From positions 1 to 38,233 of the forward strand of contig NZ_WITC01000106.1 of NCBI RefSeq assembly GCF_009601505.1: a stretch of 38,233 bases of DNA, in the 5' to 3' direction. A program made the position numbers and the translations under genes. A model generated the notes under the pieces. It was not told the origin of the DNA. It worked only from the letters and a program-made list of their open reading frames with translations, and ran no database searches. Source of the DNA: Sinorhizobium terangae (GTDB lineage Bacteria; Pseudomonadota; Alphaproteobacteria; Rhizobiales; Rhizobiaceae). This document shows, one piece after another, positions 18,821 through 26,836 of this stretch. Position 1 is the first letter of the stretch. Every line of letters starts with the position of its first letter.

Positions 18821-19963
18821 TCACCAGATGCTGGTGCGGGTGTCCGGTTCAAAGAAGTGAAGTTCTTCGGCATCGACAGCGACGCGCGCGATGTCACCTG
18901 CGCGTACGGTGCTCTTCGGAGAAAAACGGGCTACAGCAGCTTTTTCGTCGCCGATGTCGGCGACGGCGTCCGGGTCGCCGGCATCGACCCAAGGTGCGTC
19001 GATATTCAGATGCACCATGGATTCAGAACCTAGCGCCTCAACAAGAGTGACTGGGGCTGAGATCTCGGCCGAAGAAGGCCGAACGGCGGCGTCGTTCATG
19101 TGCTCGGGCCGGACACCGACAATGACCTGACGGTTAGACGCACCGTTGAGCGAGGGGCGATATTCGAAGACCCGCTCAGGGATTTCGAAAGTGTTGCTGC
19201 CCAGGGTCAGGGTCCTTCCGTTCAGAACGGCCTCGTACAAGTTCATCGAGGGCGATCCGATAAAGGCGGCGACAAAGACATTGTCAGGGCGATTGTACAG
19301 GTTTTGCGGTGTGTCGACTTGCTGAAGCACGCCGCCTTTCATGACAGCTACGCGGTCACCCATCGTCATCGCCTCGACCTGGTCGTGTGTCACGTAAATC
19401 GTAGTGACATTCAGTTTTCTTTGGAGGCTGGCGATCTCGGCGCGCATCTGCACGCGCAGCTTGGCATCGAGGTTCGACAACGGTTCATCCATCAGGAAGG
19501 CCGCTGGTTTGCGGACGATCGCTCGTCCCATGGCGACACGCTGACGCTGGCCTCCTGAAAGGAGTGCCGGCCTGCGGTCGAGCAAAGTCGTCAATTCGAG
19601 GGTGCGTGCGGCTTCGTCTACGCGGCTGGCAATTTCGGTCTTCGGCAGCCCCGCCATCTGCAGGGGAAAGGCGATATTTTCACGCACTGTCTTGTGGGGA
19701 TAAAGCGCGTAGGACTGGAACACCATGGCGATGTCGCGATCCTTGGGATCGACATCGTTAACTAACCTGCCACCGATCCTGAGTTCACCGCTAGTAATGC
19801 TCTCCAGGCCAGCGATCATCCTGAGCGCCGTCGACTTTCCACATCCCGACGGACCGACGAAAACCATGAACTCGCCATCCCTGATGTCGAAGCTCAGATC
19901 GTGCAGAGCGTGAAAACTGTTTCCGTAGACCTTGTTGATATTGCGCAGTTCTATGGCGGACAT
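18821..19963 (-). CDS. CUT1-family sugar ABC transporter ATPase
   Basis: A 380-residue ATPase of the UgpC/MsmK/MalK type. Walker A is GPSGCGKST (37-45), the Q-loop MVFQSYALYPH, the signature LSGGQRQR (135-142), Walker B FLMDEP (156-161) with LSNLDAKLR, and the switch His in VTHDQVEAM. The C-terminal third is the TOBE/OB regulatory region (VGVRPEHM). It energises uptake by the adjacent permeases. GGGAGG precedes the ATG, 13 bp after the permease stop. A gap of about 190 bp separates it from the GH91 gene on the same strand; the same transcript probably continues. Confidence 0.95.
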   Translation of the reverse strand: MSAIELRNINKVYGNSFHALHDLSFDIRDGEFMVFVGPSGCGKSTALRMIAGLESITSGELRIGGRLVNDVDPKDRDIAMVFQSYALYPHKTVRENIAFPLQMAGLPKTEIASRVDEAARTLELTTLLDRRPALLSGGQRQRVAMGRAIVRKPAAFLMDEPLSNLDAKLRVQMRAEIASLQRKLNVTTIYVTHDQVEAMTMGDRVAVMKGGVLQQVDTPQNLYNRPDNVFVAAFIGSPSMNLYEAVLNGRTLTLGSNTFEIPERVFEYRPSLNGASNRQVIVGVRPEHMNDAAVRPSSAEISAPVTLVEALGSESMVHLNIDAPWVDAGDPDAVADIGDEKAAVARFSPKSTVRAGDIARVAVDAEELHFFEPDTRTSIW

Positions 19964-19976
19964 GCTTCTGCCTCCC

Positions 19977-20813
19977 TCATCCCTTTACAGCGCCGAATGT
20001 CAGGCCGCCGACGATCTGCTTTTGAAGTGCGAGCGTTACGACGATCACGGGAAGCGAATAGAGCACCGCGGCTGCGGTCATCGCTCCCCAGGCAAGCCCG
20101 TAGACTGAGTTGTATTCGGCGATGACAATCGGTGCCGTTTTCGTAGCCTCCGATGTCAGCAGCAACGCGTAGAGGAATTCGTTCCAACTCGTGATGAAGG
20201 TGAAGAGCGCAGTCACTGCGATCCCACCAATCATGACCGGAAGGATAATCTTCCGGAATGCCTGGAAACGTGTGCAGCCATCTATGCGTGCTGCTTCTTC
20301 GAGTTCCTTCGGCACGCCTTCGAAGAAGGCGGACATGAGCAACAGCGCCAGCGGGACGGCAGCCGAGGTGTGGGCAAGAACCAGGCCCGGGATCGTATCG
20401 AGCAGGCCCAGAGACTTCAGAAGCTGGAACAGTGGCACACCCAGAGACACCGACGGCACCATACGCGTGACCAGCGCAAACAGCAGGAACAGGGTGGTGA
20501 TCCTGCGCCGGTACTGCGTTGCGACGTAGGCCGCGGGGACTGCCGCCGCCAGCGAAAACACGGTTGTCAGCACCGCCACCGCGAGCGAGCTTGCGAACGC
20601 CTTCGGCAGCGCCGACGATTGCAGCACTTCGCGAAAGTTTTCGAGCGAGACCACTGCAGGCAGGAAGCTCGGCGGAATCTGCTGGACATCCGCCGCCGGC
20701 TTGATCGAGGTCATGAGCAGATAGACATATGGCAGCGCATAGGACAGAACGAGCGCGAGGGCCGCCGCGTTGACCAGGATGCCATTGATATTGAAGCGGC
20801 GTGCCCTACGCAT
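19977..20813 (-). CDS. sugar ABC transporter permease (MalG type)
   Basis: A 278-residue inner-membrane permease with about six helices. The EAA loop that docks the ATPase is EAARIDGCTRFQAFRKIILP. The C-terminal FTFGAVKG end is typical of MalG/UgpE proteins of the CUT1 family. It overlaps the upstream permease by 8 bp and precedes the ATPase by 13 bp, so the three are one unit. It imports the sugar bound by the neighbouring binding protein, inferred to be a fructo-oligosaccharide or difructose anhydride. Confidence 0.95.
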   Translation of the reverse strand: MRRARRFNINGILVNAAALALVLSYALPYVYLLMTSIKPAADVQQIPPSFLPAVVSLENFREVLQSSALPKAFASSLAVAVLTTVFSLAAAVPAAYVATQYRRRITTLFLLFALVTRMVPSVSLGVPLFQLLKSLGLLDTIPGLVLAHTSAAVPLALLLMSAFFEGVPKELEEAARIDGCTRFQAFRKIILPVMIGGIAVTALFTFITSWNEFLYALLLTSEATKTAPIVIAEYNSVYGLAWGAMTAAAVLYSLPVIVVTLALQKQIVGGLTFGAVKG

Positions 20814-21687
20814 GAGCCGGCCTCCATATCTTCCAATATGCCGCGGCGGCGAGAAGCATCATGACGATCAGGAACAGGGTCCCGGATGCCGATGCCTCGC
20901 CAAGATCGCCGAACCGAACCATGCGCTGATAGATGTTCATCGAGAACACTTCCGATGCGTGGTTGGGACCGCCTTGCGTCTGTATCCAGATGAGGTCGAA
21001 GGTCTTGGCCGCATCTACAGCGCGGACGATGACAATGACGGCGATAACCGGACGCATCAGCGGCAAGGTGACGTGCCAAAATCGCTTGACCGCATTCGCG
21101 CCATCAATCCGGGCAGCTTCGAGCAAGTCTTTCGGAATGTTCATCAATCCGGCGTAGGACACGAGCGCGACAAAGGAGGTCGTCAACCAGATATCGGCGA
21201 AGGAAACGGAATAGATGACGATGTCCTCGTCGGAGAGCCAGGCGATCGCATCGGGGTCTCTGATGATACCCAGTTGGACGAGCCCATAATTGAGAATGCC
21301 AATGTTGCCGACCAGCAGGAAGCGCCACAGGAGGCCGGCGACGATCGGCGGCACCATCAGCGGCAGCGTGAAAACCGTGCGATGCCAGCGCGATCGGCCA
21401 GGAAGTGCCGAAAACAAGAGAGCGGCGCAGAAGCCGAAGGTAAACTCGAAGAATAGCGCAAAGACCGAATATTGAATCGTTCTGAATGCGCTTTCGGCGA
21501 CGCGCTTGGAGGTTAGCGCGTCGATATAGTTCTTGAGCCCGACCCAATCCCTGATGTGGGGGGTGATGGTGTCGACTTTGAAAAAGGAATCGAACATCAG
21601 GAGCCCTACCGGGTATGCGACCAGCAGGCCCAGAACGGCAAGCGCTGGCGCGAGCATGCAGAGCACAAATCGGTCTTCACCCGACAT
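20806..21687 (-). CDS. sugar ABC transporter permease (MalF/UgpA type)
   Basis: A 293-residue permease with six predicted helices. The EAA loop is EAARIDGANAVKRFWHVTLP, and the N-terminal VLGLLVAYPVGLLMFDSFFKVD is typical of CUT1 permeases. It pairs with the MalG-type permease, overlapping it by 8 bp. It follows the binding-protein gene after 65 bp. Confidence 0.95.
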   Translation of the reverse strand: MSGEDRFVLCMLAPALAVLGLLVAYPVGLLMFDSFFKVDTITPHIRDWVGLKNYIDALTSKRVAESAFRTIQYSVFALFFEFTFGFCAALLFSALPGRSRWHRTVFTLPLMVPPIVAGLLWRFLLVGNIGILNYGLVQLGIIRDPDAIAWLSDEDIVIYSVSFADIWLTTSFVALVSYAGLMNIPKDLLEAARIDGANAVKRFWHVTLPLMRPVIAVIVIVRAVDAAKTFDLIWIQTQGGPNHASEVFSMNIYQRMVRFGDLGEASASGTLFLIVMMLLAAAAYWKIWRPAHA

Positions 21688-21752
21688 GGCTGTCTCCGAA
21701 AGCTGATGATATGCGGAGGATTTTCTCCTCCGCTGGAGTTGAGAACAGCGGG

Positions 21753-23012
21753 TTAGTTTAGGATGTCCTCGATCGTTTCTTTGGCATCCGTCAGGACCTT
21801 GCCGACATCCGCTTCGCAGGTCAGGGCCTGCTGCACGGCGGGAAGGACAGCTTCATCGACGATTTCCTGGTATTTCTCGTCCATCGGCCGCCCTTGGGTC
21901 GCAGGCGCGCTCAACGTCTCAAGCAGCGGCGTGAAATGCTCATAACCTGGTTTGCCGGAATAGCTGCGATAGGCGGAATTCGTCGCCGCAAGGCCAAGCG
22001 GCGCTTCGATACCCAATGCATTGTTGGCGATCGCAAAGGCTACAAATTTCTTCGCCGCGTCCTTGTGCTGGGAGGTCGAGGGGACAACGTTGTACCAAGG
22101 GCCGGGAATAGCCGCGATCCCGGCGTCACTGGCCAGCATCGGCGCGACGCCGACCTTGCCGCTGACCTTTGAATCCGCTGGCGTCATCTTGTAGGCATGC
22201 GCCCAGAACTTCATCATGGCCGTCCTGCCTTGATAGAACAGGTTCTGCGCCTCGCCCCAACCGATCTCATTCACATTCTCCGGCACCGAATGATCGACGC
22301 AGTGCGGGGCGATGTAGAATTCGAGCGCCTTCTTATGGGCTTCGTTATCGATGATAACTTTGCCATCCCTGTCGAGGATCACACCGGGCGAGCCCGCCTG
22401 AAGCACATGCGCCATCCACTCTTCGGAAAAGGTGCCGATGGTGTCGGTGCCCCAGAAGTCCGTTTTGCCGTCGCCGTCCGTGTCGCGGGTGAAGAACTTT
22501 GCCATGTCGCGCCATTGTTGCCAGGTCTTCGGCGGAGCAAGGGGATAGCCATACTTTTCCTGGAACGCCTTCTGCTCCTCCGGTTTGCTAAAGAGGTCCT
22601 TGCGATAAAAAACGATCTCCGCATTCGCCCAGGTGGGCATTCCGATCATTTTGCCTCCAACCTGTGCGTCGGCAAGCAGAGCCGGTGGCAGATCCTTGCG
22701 AACCGCGTCGGTGAAGAGCGGTGCGAGATCCTCGACATGGCCCGCGAATTTGGCGTTCCAGACAACATCGATCGTAACAACATCGAACGCCGATGACCCG
22801 GAGGCGATTTCGGCCGAGAACTTGTCAAATACGCCCTGGTAGGGAACGACCGTGAACTTCACCTCAATGCCGGTCTCAGCGGTGAACTTCTCGGCCACGG
22901 CCTTCTGGAGCATCTCGCCGCCGCCTTCGACCAGGATATTGATGGTTTCGGCATTCGCCGGCGCCACCATGAAGATGAGCGCGAGCGCGCTGGCTGAAAG
23001 CAAATTCTTCAT
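21753..23012 (-). CDS. sugar-binding protein of the ABC importer
   Basis: A 419-residue family 1 periplasmic binding protein. The signal peptide is MKNLLSASALALIFMVAPANA, cleaved before ETINI. The mature protein begins with ILVEGGGEMLQKAVAEKFTAETGIEVKFTVVPYQG, typical of CUT1 solute receptors, and keeps the EIVFYRKDLF hinge motif and the ANAEIVFY segment. It delivers the sugar to the permeases and sets the specificity, here inferred to be a difructose anhydride. AGGAGG lies before the ATG. It is the first gene of the leftward operon behind a promoter overlapped by LacI operators. Confidence 0.94.
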   Translation of the reverse strand: MKNLLSASALALIFMVAPANAETINILVEGGGEMLQKAVAEKFTAETGIEVKFTVVPYQGVFDKFSAEIASGSSAFDVVTIDVVWNAKFAGHVEDLAPLFTDAVRKDLPPALLADAQVGGKMIGMPTWANAEIVFYRKDLFSKPEEQKAFQEKYGYPLAPPKTWQQWRDMAKFFTRDTDGDGKTDFWGTDTIGTFSEEWMAHVLQAGSPGVILDRDGKVIIDNEAHKKALEFYIAPHCVDHSVPENVNEIGWGEAQNLFYQGRTAMMKFWAHAYKMTPADSKVSGKVGVAPMLASDAGIAAIPGPWYNVVPSTSQHKDAAKKFVAFAIANNALGIEAPLGLAATNSAYRSYSGKPGYEHFTPLLETLSAPATQGRPMDEKYQEIVDEAVLPAVQQALTCEADVGKVLTDAKETIEDILN

Positions 23013-23066
23013 GAGATCCTCCTGTCTTTAAAGCGAGGCTCTCACTCCAGCCTCCCATGAAGGCAA

Positions 23067-23095
23067 CCATAATCTTGGTATGACGACGTTGTCAA
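23067..23095 (-). promoter_or_regulatory. predicted promoter of the sugar operon
   Basis: On the minus strand, TTGACA (23090-23095), 17 bases, then TTATGG (23067-23072). The -35 hexamer overlaps the first operator, so a bound LacI protein would block RNA polymerase. The -10 is a weak match. Confidence 0.5.
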
Positions 23096-23137
23096 CGTGC
23101 ATTGTCGACGTTGTCATTAAAATTGTCGACGTTGTCA
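23081..23137. promoter_or_regulatory. three LacI-type operators
   Basis: Three 14-bp copies of a near palindrome TGNCGACGTTGTCA lie at 23081-23094, 23103-23116 and 23124-23137. The last two are identical. Each has the central ACGT and LacI-like symmetry, and the start-to-start distances of 22 and 21 bp equal two helical turns, so the sites face the same side of the DNA. They lie between the divergent sugar operon and the LacI gene and are the likely binding sites for that regulator. Confidence 0.75.
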
Positions 23138-23180
23138 TTTCCTTGGTGTACAAGTGCTTTCAGAGGGAAAGGATTACGAT

Positions 23181-24200
23181 ATGGTCAGCATCGTCAGTGT
23201 CGCTAAAGCGGCAGGGGTATCGAACAAGACCGTGTCCCGGGTAATCAACGGCGAACCGCATGTGACCGAGGACACGCGAGAAAGAGTGGAAAAGGCCATT
23301 CGGGATCTCGGCTACATTCCCAACATGGCCGCGCGCCAAATACGCTCAAGCCGCTCCAACACGTTCGGGATCATCACCGACTATGTTTCCACGACTCCCT
23401 ATTCGGTCGATATCGTGCGCGGAATCCAGGATTGGGCCAATAGGCATGGGAAAAGTATCCTGATGGCAAACACCGGAGGGTTACCCGAACGGGAGGCGGA
23501 AATCTGGAAAATGTTCCAGTCCCACCGTATCGACGGGGTGCTCTACGTGACGATGTACCACCGCGTCGTGGATCCCGAGGCCGGCGATGTGAGCATACCG
23601 ACGGTAATGATCAACTGCCGGCCTCACACGAGCGAGCTCTTGCCATCCATCGAGCCTGACGACTTCCAGGGCGCCCGGGACCTCACCCGATATTTGCTTG
23701 AACGGGGACATCGAAGGATCGGCTATATCAGGCTCAACCCGATTCTGCTTGGCGCTGAACTGCGTCTCGATGCCTTCCGCCGCACTGTGAAGGAATTCGG
23801 CCTCGCGGAGAGCGACCTCTCCATTCGTCTTGGAATGGAAGGACCGGTCGGAGCAGAAGAGAATTATGTGTTTGCGGCAGCGACCGAAATGTTGCAGCAA
23901 AAGGATCGCCCAACTGCGATCATGAGCGGCAATGATGAAATGGCGATTCAGATCTATATTGCAGCTTTGACGTCGGGACTAAGAATCCCGCAGGACGTCA
24001 GCATTGTTGGCTTTGACGATTTCAGAACCGTATCATTGGCGCTCAAGCCCGAACTGACCACCGCGGCATTGCCGTACTATGATCTCGGTTTCCAAGGTGC
24101 CGAGTGGTTGAACAGCGTCATTTCTGAAGAAATGGTGCGCGCGAGTCGTCGTGTCATCTCGTGCAAACTTGTCGAGCGTGCATCTGTGTGTGCTCTGTAG
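23181..24200 (+). CDS. LacI-family transcriptional regulator
   Basis: About 339 residues. The N-terminal helix-turn-helix is VSIVSVAKAAGVSNKTVSRVINGEPHVTEDTRERVEKAI, followed by the hinge GYIPNMAARQIRSSRS. A periplasmic-binding-like sugar sensor domain follows, with GIITDYVSTTPYSVDIVRGIQ and the family segment VSIVGFDDF. It is divergent from the sugar uptake operon and lies next to three phased operators, so it probably represses the operon until the imported sugar or a breakdown product binds. The ATG at 23181 with AAAGGA upstream is preferred over a GTG at 23154, which would add nine residues unlike the family. Confidence 0.93.
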   Translation: MVSIVSVAKAAGVSNKTVSRVINGEPHVTEDTRERVEKAIRDLGYIPNMAARQIRSSRSNTFGIITDYVSTTPYSVDIVRGIQDWANRHGKSILMANTGGLPEREAEIWKMFQSHRIDGVLYVTMYHRVVDPEAGDVSIPTVMINCRPHTSELLPSIEPDDFQGARDLTRYLLERGHRRIGYIRLNPILLGAELRLDAFRRTVKEFGLAESDLSIRLGMEGPVGAEENYVFAAATEMLQQKDRPTAIMSGNDEMAIQIYIAALTSGLRIPQDVSIVGFDDFRTVSLALKPELTTAALPYYDLGFQGAEWLNSVISEEMVRASRRVISCKLVERASVCAL

Positions 24201-24360
24201 AACCGCCGGAGTGATGCCGCCCGCTCTCTATTCGACAACTAGCTCAGCTAGCCACCTGAATGCGGGAACGCTTGGGCATGGAGGCCTGCCAGAACTCAGA
24301 TAATGCAGTTAAACGGTTTCGAGCCAGGACCTCCTGATCGATCATCGAAGGCTAGGCCGG

Positions 24361-24489
24361 AATCTCTTCAACATCAGCCAGCAGCAGCTGATCGCTCTCG
24401 TCCATCATCTGAACGCGCTGCCGCGCAAGTGCCTGGGCTACCGCACGCCGGCCGAAGTCTTCATGGCGCATTTGCGCGAAAGTAGCTGA
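24361..24489 (+). pseudogene. IS30-family transposase remnant
   Basis: One frame gives LFNISQQQLIALVHHLNALPRKCLGYRTPAEVF, which is the conserved C-terminal end of IS30 transposases, and ends at a TGA (24487-24489). Nothing upstream in that frame is similar, as stops appear before it. The rest of the 24201-24598 gap between the LacI gene and the DUF3307 gene holds no gene; TTGCACTTGG-like sequence near 24515 may be a leftover of the IS end. Confidence 0.75.
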
Positions 24490-24598
24490 TGCCCTACCCT
24501 TCACACGGCATTGTTGCACTTGGATTACATTCTCCAGAACGAGAGCAAGCCAGAGTTCTTCGCCGGATACGCATGTTTGGCGCCAGGGATGAAGGCAC

Positions 24599-24976
24599 TT
24601 ACACCAGCGCGGCCAGGATCAGCGCCGCATAGGTGAGCTGGTGCATCAATTGATCGGCGCCGTGCATGGCCCAGTAGGCCCGGGTCGTCGCATCGGCGCC
24701 GCTATGCCGCGACAGCAGTGCCTTGCCGTAGTCTATGAGATAGTGAGCCAGGAACTCCGCGAGCACGAGAATGGCGACACGCGTCATGCCGGCGCTGGCG
24801 AGCATCAGCGCCGGCACGGTTCCGAGCGCGTGCCCGCCCGCATGCACATAGCCGCCGATCATGCGGAAATTGCCCTTGCCGCGCAGGATCCAGGCTGGCT
24901 GCAGCACATAGTCAACGACAAAGTGCTTGAGTTGCAGGCAAGCGAGCATCGCCACCGTTGTAATCGCCATTTCCAT
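24599..24976 (-). CDS. DUF3307 small membrane protein
   Basis: A 125-residue hydrophobic protein matching the DUF3307 pattern: LQLKHFVVDYVLQPAWILRGKGN, GYVHAGGHALGTVPALML, LAEFLAHYLIDYGKALLSRH and a C-terminal AMHGADQLMHQLTYAALI. It has three or four membrane helices with several conserved His, Asp and Lys residues in or near the bilayer. Its function is not known. The ATG at 24976 follows GGGAGGAAGCG and lies inside the end of the cyclase gene (65-bp overlap), so it is the last gene of the bufferin operon. Confidence 0.8.
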   Translation of the reverse strand: MEMAITTVAMLACLQLKHFVVDYVLQPAWILRGKGNFRMIGGYVHAGGHALGTVPALMLASAGMTRVAILVLAEFLAHYLIDYGKALLSRHSGADATTRAYWAMHGADQLMHQLTYAALILAALV

Positions 24977-26834
24977 CGCTTCCTCCCGCGGATCGAACTT
25001 TTGGCTGGTCAATCGTATGTACGCCAACGGGCCTGGCCTTGCCGCGGACCGTCGCAAGCCCGAGCGGTCTCGTCATCGGTTCTGCCCCGAGCTCGCGCAT
25101 GGTCGCGTCGCTCAGCACGATTTCGACGCCGCGCTCCTTGGCCACGTTCACCAGTCGGCTCGCGAGATTGACCGCGTCGCCGATGGCCGTGTAGCTCAGC
25201 CGCTCGGCGGAACCGATATTGCCGATCAGGGCCGTGCCACTATTGATGCCGATGCGCACGCGGACCGCGTTCTCGCCTGCCGCGATCGGCGGGTCGTCAT
25301 GCATTGCCGTCCGGATCGCGACAGCCGCGCGGCAGGCGCGGGCAGCATGATCCGGCTGCTTGCCCGGCGCGTTCCAGATCGCCATAACGGCATCCCCGAT
25401 GAACTTGTCAACCGTGCCGCCCTCCGCATGGACAGCGGCGACCGCAATAGTCAGGAAGCGCGTCAGATGTGGCTCGACGCCGGGTCCGAGCCTCTCTGTC
25501 AGTTCCGTGAAACCGGGCAGGTCGGCGAACATGACCGTCACTTCGCAGAGCGCGCCGCCGGGCTTCGGCTCGATGCCGCCTTCGACGAGCGGTCGCACCA
25601 CGTCGAGCGGCATATAGCGGGCGAAGGCTGAAAGCCCGACCGCCATCCGCTTCAATGCCTGGGAGAAATCGTTGAGCTCGGCGAGGAAGGTCGGGTGATG
25701 GCGGACGCTTTCCAGCGAAAAGCGCTCGACCGCACGCAATTGCGCTGCCAGCCGGGCGAGCGGGCGGGCGAAGAGAAAATTTGCAAAGCCGACCGCAGTC
25801 GCTGCGGCAAGGGCGGCCATAGCGAGCACGACTAAGGCTACGCGCCGGATATTCTTGTCAATGCCGCCTGCGAAGGTCGAGCGTGGCGTGGCGGCAACAA
25901 GGCGCCAATTCTCGAACGGCAGGCGCGACGACGACACGAAGACGGGCCCGAGCGAGGCGTTTGGCACTACCACGCGGAAGGCATCGACCTTATTGGCCGC
26001 GACAGCCTCGGCCGCGGCTGACGCCACCGCATCGGCAGCCGGAAAGTCGGAAAAATGCGCCGCCATCACGCCGTCGGAGGGTTGCGATGTCGCAAGGACA
26101 CGCCCGCTGCTGTCAAGAACGAATGCCTTGCCGAGCGCCGGTAGTTCAAGCGCCTTTAACGCCTCGGAGAGACGCCGGAGGCTCACCGCCACCATCACGA
26201 CGCCGATAAACTTCCCGAAGCTCACGACACGCTTCGACAGCACCATGGCGGGCTCGAAACCGTTCGGCAGCACATTGGTGACTGTCCAGACAGGCTCTCC
26301 GTTTTCCTTGCCCAATCGATACCAGGGGGCGCCGAGTACCACATAGGCGCTCTCCGCCTTGTTGCGCTCCTCGAAAAAGATGTCGCCCGGGATCGGTCGG
26401 TAGAGATCGCGCCGCAACGGACGGAGTTCGCCGGCTCTCGCGGCGCCGATTTCGACCATCTCGATCCGGCCGTCGGCGGTCGCATGCGATCCGAAAAAAC
26501 GCCCATCCGGAAAGCCGAAGCCGATCCAGTCGATTGATGGCTGCTCGCGCAGCAACGAGAGGAACAGGAACTCGCGCTTGACCTCATCATCGGCGTTGAT
26601 CGCACCCTGGAAGAAGATGGAGCGGACAATTTCGGCCGTGCTCGACACGAGCGACAACGTCCGGGACAGGTCGTTCCTGACGGACCCCGCCGTCTGGGCA
26701 TCGAGACTCGCGACGATCTCCTCAATGCTCTCGCCGGCTGCGCGCTGCCAGATGAGATGGATAAGCGCGGCGGTGGAGAGCACCGATAGCATGACGAGAA
26801 CGACGACGACGTGGGCGAGCTTCGGGCGATACAT
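24912..26834 (-). CDS. membrane sensor class III adenylate cyclase
   Basis: A 640-residue two-helix receptor. Transmembrane helices lie at about 7-28 and 330-352, with a ~300-residue periplasmic Cache-like sensor between them that contains WIGFGFPDGRFFG and APWYRL. A HAMP-like linker (352-405) leads to the catalytic domain (about 425-610). Metal-binding Asp438 (FADLPGF) and Asp481 (FIGDAV), adenine-recognising Lys477 and Thr549, and transition-state Asn556 and Arg560 (NLASR) are all present, so it should be active on ATP. It starts 2 bp after the NDH-2 stop, so its synthesis is coupled to a respiratory enzyme and bufferin genes. The signal sensed is unknown. Confidence 0.92.
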   Translation of the reverse strand: MYRPKLAHVVVVLVMLSVLSTAALIHLIWQRAAGESIEEIVASLDAQTAGSVRNDLSRTLSLVSSTAEIVRSIFFQGAINADDEVKREFLFLSLLREQPSIDWIGFGFPDGRFFGSHATADGRIEMVEIGAARAGELRPLRRDLYRPIPGDIFFEERNKAESAYVVLGAPWYRLGKENGEPVWTVTNVLPNGFEPAMVLSKRVVSFGKFIGVVMVAVSLRRLSEALKALELPALGKAFVLDSSGRVLATSQPSDGVMAAHFSDFPAADAVASAAAEAVAANKVDAFRVVVPNASLGPVFVSSSRLPFENWRLVAATPRSTFAGGIDKNIRRVALVVLAMAALAAATAVGFANFLFARPLARLAAQLRAVERFSLESVRHHPTFLAELNDFSQALKRMAVGLSAFARYMPLDVVRPLVEGGIEPKPGGALCEVTVMFADLPGFTELTERLGPGVEPHLTRFLTIAVAAVHAEGGTVDKFIGDAVMAIWNAPGKQPDHAARACRAAVAIRTAMHDDPPIAAGENAVRVRIGINSGTALIGNIGSAERLSYTAIGDAVNLASRLVNVAKERGVEIVLSDATMRELGAEPMTRPLGLATVRGKARPVGVHTIDQPKVRSAGGSDGNGDYNGGDARLPATQALCR

Positions 26835-26836
26835 CG

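Noticed and set aside
23081..23137. Possible CRISPR-like repeat array
   Set aside because: Only three 14-bp near palindromes with 7-8 bp spacing, in a divergent promoter; they fit LacI operators, and no cas genes are present.
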